DNA from: Candidatus Bathyarchaeota archaeon | GTDB taxonomy: Archaea; Thermoproteota; Bathyarchaeia; 40CM-2-53-6 | Direction: 5' to 3' | Length of the DNA: 7,883 bases | Assembly (NCBI GenBank): GCA_005888675.1 | Contig: VBBA01000112.1 | Location: forward strand, 1-7,883 | Shown here: positions 1 to 4,345 of the stretch, piece after piece | Position numbering within the stretch: the first letter of the stretch is position 1 | Layout of the letters: each line of letters begins with the position of its first letter | Notes under the pieces: model-generated | The model's database searches: none | Seen by the model: only the letters and a program-made list of their open reading frames with translations | What the model was told of the DNA's origin: nothing | Made by a program: the position numbers and the translations under genes

Positions 1-76
1 GGGGGCAGGTATCCACAAGCTACAAAGAGGGGTGTACTGGTTGGTTTTGGGATTGTTGTGGGCCGGTAGTTCAGCC

Positions 77-136
77 CGGTTTCAGGTCCTAGTCCAGTCC
101 GAGCAGTGTACTGGTCGGAATGCTCTAGGATTGCTA
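77..136 (+). other. D-loop intron of tRNA-Val (60 nt; exact ends ambiguous by 3 nt)
   Basis: CGG occurs at both boundaries (77-79 and 137-139). Intron ends 77-136, 78-137, 79-138 and 80-139 therefore all give the same mature D-loop. Inside, GGTCCTAG (85-92) pairs with CTAGGATT (125-132), including two G-U pairs. The centre can form CCAGT/ACTGG (94-98/110-114) or alternatively TCCGA/TCGGA (98-102/115-119). The helix supports a folded intron, but I could not place a canonical 3-4-3 bulge-helix-bulge, so the motif is probably relaxed. Confidence 0.82.
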
Positions 137-165
137 CGGATAGAACGTCCGCCTTACACGCGGAA

Positions 166-201
166 ACCCTCACGTTTCGAGGATGTGCGTGGGGGCCGCA
201 T
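166..201 (+). other. Variable-loop intron of tRNA-Val (36 nt)
   Basis: The intron folds as CCCTCACG (167-174) with CGTGGGGG (188-195), 8 bp including one G-U pair, and a 13-nt loop. Outside it, GCGG (160-163) pairs with CCGC (196-199). The unpaired triplets AAA (164-166) and ATG (200-202) then form the two bulges of a bulge-helix-bulge. Cutting after 165 and after 201 leaves the 5-nt variable loop AGGTC, which places the intron between tRNA positions 44 and 45. The fit to the motif is good. Confidence 0.85.
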
Positions 202-255
202 GGTCGCCGGTTCAAATCCGGCCCGGCCCACCTTGACCCTTCATAGCGGGATCAT

Positions 256-290
256 GAGAGCCCTTGTGGTCGTATCGGGCTTTCTTTTGT
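256..290 (+). terminator. Hairpin plus T-rich tail behind tRNA-Val
   Basis: GAGAGCCC (256-263) pairs with GGGCTTTC (277-284), 8 bp with one G-U pair and a 13-nt loop. It runs directly into TTTTGTT (285-291). The position, 26 nt after the tRNA, suits transcription termination. T-rich tracts alone can end transcription in archaea, so the hairpin may instead be a processing structure. Confidence 0.5.
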
Positions 291-319
291 TATGATTCTG
301 TTCGGATTCGGGGCTTTGA

Positions 320-480
320 CCGGTTTGCTCCATGAGGGAGGCTTGGCAGGATTCGTTCGGGCTCAGTATCGAGAATTCTGAGCCAGAGGGTGTAGCAACA
401 AGAATTCCTATTTTCGCATAATTTCGTACACTTAATCCCTCGTGAGCTTCCTCATGGAGAGAAGAGAACTCTTTTTTCTT
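320..480 (+). ncRNA. Candidate structured RNA, three-way junction, unclassified
   Basis: This gene-free stretch folds compactly. P1 pairs 328-343 with 445-459: 15 pairs, one bulged G (338 or a neighbour) and one G-U. P2 is the hairpin GGCTCAG (360-366)/CTGAGCC (378-384). P3 pairs GAGGG-TGTA (386-394) with TACA (427-430) and CCCTC (437-441), bulging 431-436; a weak inner stem follows at 402-406/420-425. A T6 tract (472-477) lies 13 nt after P1. The plus strand is preferred because the G-U pairs of P1 (340-448, and possible extensions 344-444 and 345-443) would become A/C mismatches on the other strand, and because the T tract is on this side. The 5' end (~320) is a guess from a weak TTATGATT at 290-297. 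I do not recognise the family: 5S rRNA, SRP RNA and RNase P signatures were not found. It could instead be part of a longer tRNA-Val transcript. Confidence 0.45.
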
Positions 481-489
481 GATCTCTCC
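456..489 (+). terminator. Possible terminator hairpin between convergent units
   Basis: GGAGAG (456-461) pairs with CTCTCC (484-489), and AAGAGAA (462-468) can continue against the T-rich side 474-480. The hairpin contains T6 at 472-477, suited to ending a plus-strand transcript. Read on the minus strand, it ends in a pyrimidine-rich run just beyond the last gene of the frd operon, so it could act in both directions. Its left arm shares 456-459 with stem P1 of the candidate RNA, so the two helices exclude each other at those bases. Confidence 0.4.
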
Positions 490-505
490 TGATGGCTTGC
501 TGTTG

Positions 506-904
506 CTATCGTGACCTGACGGGGGATGTTTCCTTCTTCATTCCCGTGGCGGTTCGGCATTCTTCGAGTGTTTCAACTGCTCGGCGCAGATGTGGGATCA
601 CTATCGATCCTCCAACGACTAGGCCGATGTTGAAGGCTTCGAAGAATTCGGGGTCCGTGACCCCTACATCTGCGCATTGTATTATGTGATAGGTTATGCA
701 GTCGTCGCATCGGAGGACCATTGAGGAGACGAGACCGAGAAGCTCCTTTGTCTTCTTGGGCAAAGCACCATCCTCGTAAGCTTGACTGTCCAAGTTGAAG
801 AACCGCTTGATCTGGAGATTGCCCTGTTCGAGGATCTTGTGATTCATCTTCTCCCGGTATTTGCGGAATTCCTCTAGGCTGGTTCCGTTATGATCGTGAG
901 ACAT
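506..904 (-). CDS. AhpD-like / carboxymuconolactone decarboxylase (CMD) family protein
   Basis: A small all-helical CMD/AhpD-like protein of 132 residues. The redox motif is C66-x-x-C69-x-x-x-H73 (sequence CDDCITYH). Glu54 sits 12 residues before the first Cys. This matches the Glu/Cys/Cys/His proton-relay set of mycobacterial AhpD (E118, C130, C133, H137). The conserved glycine-rich stretch VVGGSIVIPHLRRA follows at 96-109. By family, such proteins are thiol peroxidases or disulfide reductases acting with a lipoyl or other thiol partner, or enzymes of aromatic ring catabolism; the Cys pair favours the redox role. The start is ATG at 902-904, 37 nt after the frdD stop, so it is probably the last gene of the frd operon. 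No strong ribosome binding site is visible. A 5-bp inverted repeat (908-920, TAGAG-TCG-CTCTA) lies just before the start. The substrate is unknown. Confidence 0.85.
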   Translation of the reverse strand: MSHDHNGTSLEEFRKYREKMNHKILEQGNLQIKRFFNLDSQAYEDGALPKKTKELLGLVSSMVLRCDDCITYHIIQCADVGVTDPEFFEAFNIGLVVGGSIVIPHLRRAVETLEECRTATGMKKETSPVRSR

Positions 905-941
905 GTCTAGAGTCGCTCTAAGCTGTAGTCAAATTGCTTTG

Positions 942-1352
942 TTAGATTATTCTATGGAATAGGCTCGGGTCGAACCCATGATACAGTTGGAAGAGATAGT
1001 AAGCTAGAGCGATGAGACCAACCGCGATGATGATATAGCCGACGGCGGAGATTAGAGACGAGGCTCTCTTGAGCCCAAGCTCGGGAAGTGTTGTTTTGAA
1101 TCTGAAGATTCCATGGAACAACGAGCCTCCGATTGTAATGAAGACGAATATTGTTGACAGTAGGCTGACCATGAAGACTATTTTGATGAGGCTACTGTTC
1201 GCGACAGGCCAGAGTCCGAGTGGGTATGCGATATTGTCAATGTAGATCAGGACAGGTAGTAGAAAGGCCGCGATAAAACCTCCAACCGAGAAGACACCCC
1301 ACAATAAGGCGTGAAGCTTGTCGGACTTGTACTCTTTCTTCACCTTGTCCAA
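942..1352 (-). CDS. frdD: Quinol:fumarate reductase membrane anchor, FrdD-like
   Basis: A 136-residue membrane protein with three hydrophobic segments (about 17-38, 56-78 and 99-123). The N-terminal pattern LLWGVFSVGGF...LLPVLI...PLGLWP follows E. coli FrdD (FWGLFGAGG...PVMI...PLGLFP). GIFRFK at 81-86 aligns with the FrdD GLHRMH stretch; the arginine is kept and the preceding His is Phe. With FrdC it would anchor FrdAB to the membrane and form the quinone pocket. The histidine-rich FrdD segment is mostly lost, and haem-less (type D) anchors are the known state for this family. The start is TTG at 1350-1352, chosen because GGAGA lies 8 nt before it. The gene begins 12 nt after frdC, and the frdC stop TAG overlaps this ribosome binding site. 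It is about 17 residues longer than E. coli FrdD, mainly at the C-terminus. Confidence 0.85.
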   Translation of the reverse strand: MDKVKKEYKSDKLHALLWGVFSVGGFIAAFLLPVLIYIDNIAYPLGLWPVANSSLIKIVFMVSLLSTIFVFITIGGSLFHGIFRFKTTLPELGLKRASSLISAVGYIIIAVGLIALAYYLFQLYHGFDPSLFHRII

Positions 1353-1364
1353 TCTCAGTTTCTC

Positions 1365-1772
1365 CTATCTCAAGATGAAGAGGTAGACAATTGCGTAGGC
1401 GATGATCAGTAATAGTAGAAGGTTGATCGCGATGGCTTGTAATGGAGTCGCTGTCTTCTTCGGACCAAGCTTGACCACTTGGATTCTGCCCATTAGGGAG
1501 AACCATGTAACCGCATGGTATAGTGTGAAGAAGAGCGCGATTATGCTGAATCCTATAGTCGCAGGATTCCGGACGAAAAGATCATAGCTGGAAAAATCCC
1601 CCGACGCAAGCAGTGACAGTTGGTAGATGTAGATTATCGCGTAGATGGAGATGAAGAAGCTCGTCAGTTCTCTGATCATGTATAGGGTGTAGCGTTGATT
1701 GGATAGCCACCATCCCGGGCCTAATTGTTTTCTGTACTCGGGATACTTGGATGGTGCGTTTTCACGGGTCAG
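1365..1772 (-). CDS. frdC: Quinol:fumarate reductase membrane anchor, FrdC-like, probable CTG start
   Basis: Read from CTG at 1770-1772 this gives 135 residues, against about 131 for E. coli FrdC. The N-terminus holds WW (21-22) and YMIRE (31-35), matching the WW...FYMLRE stretch of E. coli FrdC, which contributes to the quinone site. Later come VRNP (67-70) and YHAVTWFSL (85-93), matching FLQNP and LHTKTWFEL. There are three membrane segments (about 38-56, 71-93 and 112-134). The first ordinary start is ATG at 1679, which would give 104 residues without the Trp pair and with the RE motif at its very tip. No ATG, GTG or TTG exists in frame between the upstream TGA and that ATG. GGAGAGG (1781-1787) lies 8 nt before the CTG, and the frdB stop TAA is 1 nt before it. 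The family call is firm; the CTG start is inferred from homology plus the ribosome binding site. Confidence 0.85.
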   Translation of the reverse strand: MTRENAPSKYPEYRKQLGPGWWLSNQRYTLYMIRELTSFFISIYAIIYIYQLSLLASGDFSSYDLFVRNPATIGFSIIALFFTLYHAVTWFSLMGRIQVVKLGPKKTATPLQAIAINLLLLLIIAYAIVYLFILR

Positions 1773-1773
1773 G

Positions 1774-2523
1774 TTATTTTCCTCTCCGTGGAGGTTTCAG
1801 GATCTGTGTTGCTCCAAGAATCTTGGTCTTCTGGATCGCGAGCATGGGATCCACACCTTTTGGACATACAACGCTGCACTCTCCTACTAGGGTGCATTCC
1901 CAGACTCCCTCTTTGTCATGGACCATTGGAAAGCGGGCTTCATGGTCTTGGTCCCGTGTATCGGCGATGTACCGGTATGCCAGCGCGGTCGCTGCGGGAC
2001 CCAAGAATTCCTCGTTCATGCCGTAGATTGGGCATGCGGCGTAGCAGAGCATGCAGTTTATGCACATTGAAAATTGCTTGTAAGCCTCCAATTCCTCAGG
2101 AGTCTGTCGATACTCACCCTTCTCTAGAGGCGTTTCCTCTTTTCGGATTATCCAGGGCTTGATATGGTCCAGTTTTTCCATAAAATCCTCGATGTTTACG
2201 ATCAGATCTTTGATTACTGGGAAATTGGCGAGCGGTTCAATCTTGATCTCTTTGCCCTTGAATTCATGCAGGAAGCTGGCACAGGTAAGCTTCGGCTCTC
2301 CGTCAACGTTTGCTCCACAGCTGCCGCAGATGCCCATGCGGCATGACCACCGATAGGAGAGTGTTCCGTCGATGTGATCCTTGATGTAGTTCAACGCGTC
2401 CAGGACAACCATATCTTGTCGATAGGGGACTTTGTATTCCTGGACGAATGGCTCAGTCTGAACCTCGGGTCTATACCTGAAGACCTTCAAAGTAGCCGTT
2501 TCGACACCTGAGTCTTTCGTCAT
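1774..2523 (-). CDS. frdB: Fumarate reductase / succinate dehydrogenase iron-sulfur subunit, FrdB-type
   Basis: A 249-residue electron-transfer subunit linking the flavin in FrdA to the quinone in the membrane. The N-terminal ferredoxin-like domain holds the [2Fe-2S] ligands C61, C66 and C69 (CRMGICGSC) and C81. The C-terminal helical domain holds the [4Fe-4S] ligands C154, C157, C160 and C220 and the [3Fe-4S] ligands C164, C210 and C216. All eleven cysteines of the standard SQR/QFR pattern are present. The residues between C210 and C216 add no extra Cys, so the third cluster should be 3Fe-4S rather than the 4Fe-4S of SdhE-type enzymes. Phrases such as LSYRWSCRMGICGSC, LANFP, QFSMCINCMLCYAACP and VCPKGVDP track E. 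coli FrdB closely. ATG at 2521-2523 starts 5 nt after the frdA stop. The stop is 1 nt from the frdC CTG. Confidence 0.95.
   Translation of the reverse strand: MTKDSGVETATLKVFRYRPEVQTEPFVQEYKVPYRQDMVVLDALNYIKDHIDGTLSYRWSCRMGICGSCGANVDGEPKLTCASFLHEFKGKEIKIEPLANFPVIKDLIVNIEDFMEKLDHIKPWIIRKEETPLEKGEYRQTPEELEAYKQFSMCINCMLCYAACPIYGMNEEFLGPAATALAYRYIADTRDQDHEARFPMVHDKEGVWECTLVGECSVVCPKGVDPMLAIQKTKILGATQILKPPRRGK
1781..1787 (-). promoter_or_regulatory. Shine-Dalgarno that selects the frdC CTG start
   Basis: GGAGAGG on the minus strand, inside the last codons of frdB, is 8 nt from CTG 1772-1770. It is among the strongest anti-16S matches in the operon, and no conventional start codon of the frdC frame lies within reach. 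Confidence 0.65.
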
Positions 2524-2528
2524 CCTGT

Positions 2529-4238
2529 CTAGTACACCCTAGCCTCTGGTTGCCATCGAGTGATAGTGACTGGACTATACTGGATACGGGGCCGTCCATG
2601 ATCCCGATATGCCATTGAGTGTTTCAGGAACTGGGCGTCGTCACGATTCGTATAGTCTGTTCGAGTGTGAGCGCCACGAGATTCCCGTCGGTAAAGTGCT
2701 GAATAGGCGATCGTCTCTGCTACATCTAGCATAAAGTCCAATTCTAGGGCGGAGATTAGTTCGGTGTTGAACACGTGGTCTCGGTCTTCGACAGACGCGT
2801 TCCGCATCCGGTCCTTTAATTCGGCGATCTTCCTCGTGGCCTGGGACAAACCGTTCTCGTCCCGATATATCCCAACAGACTCGTCCATTGTAGATTGCAT
2901 CTCGGATCGTATCGAAGAGATCCTTTCCCCTCCCTCATGCTTCAAGACTTGGTCATACACGCGGGTTTCCTCCTCCATGGCGACACCCTGCAATGGATTG
3001 CCTAAGTGAGGCATTGATTGGCGCATAGCATATTCTGCAGCTGCTTTTCCAGCAGCCGCCCCGAAAACGAGACATTCGGTTAATGAGTTGCTTCCTAATC
3101 GGTTGGCCCCATTGATCGAAACACATGCCATTTCTCCGGCGCCGTAGAGCCCAGGGATACCTGTGTATCCGGTCTTGTCCGTGTTGACTCCGCCCATGAT
3201 GTAGTGTTGGCCGGGACGGACTGGAATCGGTTCATGAACTGGATCGACACCAGCGTATTTTTCTGCAAGTTCTTTGAGAAACGATAGTTTCTTGTTGATT
3301 ACGTCTTCACCCAAGTGTCGAATGTCGAGTAGGACATAGCTTCCGTAGGGTCCCTCGAACCCGCGTCCTTCCTTGATCTCGGTCATCTCTGATCTAGAAA
3401 TGATGTCTCTGGGTCCGAGTTCCATCTTGCCAGGGAGGTACCGCTTGAGGAAGCGCTCGCCGTCCTTATTGATCAGGTATCCGCCTTCTCCGCGGGCGGC
3501 CTCTGTCATCAAGATGCCAGTGTTTGGCAGGAGGGTTGGATGGAACTGGACCATTTCCATATCCTTCAATGGAACTCCTGCCCTGTAGGCGAGAGCCATG
3601 CCGTCGCCTGTCTTGATCCAACCGTTCGTTGTGAACTTGTATATCCTACCGCAACCCCCTGTGGAGAGGACGACTGCTTTGGCGAGAATCGATGACATCT
3701 CGCCGGTCCGCATGTTGATCGCAGTTACACCCGATGCATGTCCGTCTTCAACAAGGATGGATGTCGCGAACCATTCATCATAGCGGTGGATGTTCTCATG
3801 CTTCAGGGTGGTCTGGAAGAGCGTGTGAAGCATGTGGAACCCAATCTTGTCCCCGGCGAACAGGGTCCGTTTGACGCTCATGCCGCCAAAGGCTCGGACG
3901 CTAATCCGTCCGTCCGGGTCACGGCTGAAGGGGCATCCCCAATGCTCGAGAAGGACAGCCTCCCTCGGACACTCCGACACGAAATATTCAACGGCATCCT
4001 GGTCTGCGAGGAAGTCGCTCCCTTTGATCGTGTCGAAAGCATGCTTGTCTAGGCTGTCATACTCACGGGTCGCAGCAGCCATCCCGCCCTCTGCTGAGAC
4101 GGTGTGACTCCTCATAGGATAGGTCTTCGACGCTATGGCAATGTCGAGCTTTGGGTTATGCTCGGCGGCCGCGATCGCGGCTCTAAGGCCGGCCCCGCCT
4201 CCACCGATGATCAGAATATCATGACTGAGACTTTCCAC
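2529..4238 (-). CDS. frdA: Fumarate reductase / succinate dehydrogenase flavoprotein subunit, FrdA-type
   Basis: The catalytic subunit, interconverting fumarate and succinate. From GTG at 4236-4238 it has 569 residues. The FAD-binding Rossmann motif GGGGAGLRAA starts near residue 12. RSHTVSAEGG gives His45, the site of covalent FAD attachment in the family. HPT (His233), TEAARGEGG (Arg249), ELGPRD (Arg277), HYIMGG (His345) and GANRLGSNSL (Arg380) correspond to the substrate and catalytic residues of E. coli FrdA (H232, R248, R287, H355, R390). IPVRP before HYIMGG and ELGPRD are FrdA-like rather than SdhA-like. A longer reading from TTG 4286 (585 residues) adds 16 non-conserved residues but begins upstream of the transcription start predicted from the TATA box at 4295-4303, so GTG is preferred. 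It is the first gene of the operon. Whether the enzyme works as fumarate reductase or succinate dehydrogenase in the cell cannot be read from sequence. Confidence 0.96.
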   Translation of the reverse strand: MESLSHDILIIGGGGAGLRAAIAAAEHNPKLDIAIASKTYPMRSHTVSAEGGMAAATREYDSLDKHAFDTIKGSDFLADQDAVEYFVSECPREAVLLEHWGCPFSRDPDGRISVRAFGGMSVKRTLFAGDKIGFHMLHTLFQTTLKHENIHRYDEWFATSILVEDGHASGVTAINMRTGEMSSILAKAVVLSTGGCGRIYKFTTNGWIKTGDGMALAYRAGVPLKDMEMVQFHPTLLPNTGILMTEAARGEGGYLINKDGERFLKRYLPGKMELGPRDIISRSEMTEIKEGRGFEGPYGSYVLLDIRHLGEDVINKKLSFLKELAEKYAGVDPVHEPIPVRPGQHYIMGGVNTDKTGYTGIPGLYGAGEMACVSINGANRLGSNSLTECLVFGAAAGKAAAEYAMRQSMPHLGNPLQGVAMEEETRVYDQVLKHEGGERISSIRSEMQSTMDESVGIYRDENGLSQATRKIAELKDRMRNASVEDRDHVFNTELISALELDFMLDVAETIAYSALYRRESRGAHTRTDYTNRDDAQFLKHSMAYRDHGRPRIQYSPVTITRWQPEARVY

Positions 4239-4266
4239 GATAGGACCCTTTATGCCCCGCGCGAAT

Positions 4267-4283
4267 CCCGCTTCGATAGCGGG
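4267..4283. promoter_or_regulatory. Inverted repeat at the predicted frd transcription start
   Basis: CCCGCT (4267-4272) and AGCGGG (4278-4283) form a perfect 6-bp inverted repeat around TCGAT. It covers the predicted start of transcription, about 26 nt from the TATA box. It could be a repressor operator or a 5' leader hairpin. Confidence 0.4.
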
Positions 4284-4294
4284 CAAATCCGCCG

Positions 4295-4303
4295 GTTAAA
4301 TAG
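4295..4303 (-). promoter_or_regulatory. TATA box of the frd operon
   Basis: CTATTTAAC on the minus strand is the A/T-rich element in the 107-nt gap between the 7TM gene stop and the frdA GTG. A start about 26 nt downstream falls near 4272, giving a leader of roughly 34 nt to GTG 4238. No clear BRE could be named. Confidence 0.55.
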
Positions 4304-4345
4304 GCTTTACATGGCCCGTTCGAAAGTCGAAGCTCTCAAGAAGGA

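Larger units (their letters stand above)
60..230 (+). tRNA. tRNA-Val(UAC) with two non-canonical introns (D-loop and variable loop)
   Basis: The cloverleaf is visible after removing two insertions. The acceptor stem GGGCCGG (60-66) pairs with CCGGCCC (223-229), with discriminator A230; CCA is not fully encoded. The D-stem is GTTC (69-72)/GAAC (143-146). The anticodon stem TCCGC (148-152)/GCGGA (160-164) closes the loop CTTACAC, with anticodon TAC at 155-157. The T-stem is GCCGG (206-210)/CCGGC (218-222) around TTCAAAT. The anticodon loop itself is uninterrupted. A 60-nt insertion lies in the D-loop and a 36-nt insertion in the variable loop. Removing both leaves a 75-nt tRNA with D-loop AGCCCGGATA and variable loop AGGTC, both normal. 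Multiple non-canonical tRNA introns, cut by the splicing endonuclease at bulge-helix-bulge motifs, are a known feature of Thermoproteota. Confidence 0.93.

Noticed and set aside
60..230. tRNA-Val as a pseudogene or inserted element
   Set aside because: All stems pair fully and both insertions, when removed, restore normal D-loop and variable-loop lengths.
424..440. Walker A motif in the 7TM protein (not a nucleotide position; residues 424-440)
   Set aside because: The segment at the expected place (LLEYDSSASHEDV) lacks the glycines and lysine, so no P-loop is claimed.
320..480. RNase P RNA, 5S rRNA or SRP RNA
   Set aside because: On both strands the hallmark sequences are missing. A GAGGAAGCTC on the minus strand resembles RNase P CR-I, but no ACAGAA-type partner follows and the length is too short.
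1237..1506. 89-codon minus-strand frame bridging frdC and frdD
   Set aside because: It overlaps both anchor genes in another frame. The anchors have clear family features; this product is low-complexity polar sequence.
1725..2162. 145-codon plus-strand open frame opposite frdB
   Set aside because: It lies wholly antisense to frdB, whose cluster-binding cysteines are intact, and the product has no recognisable motifs.
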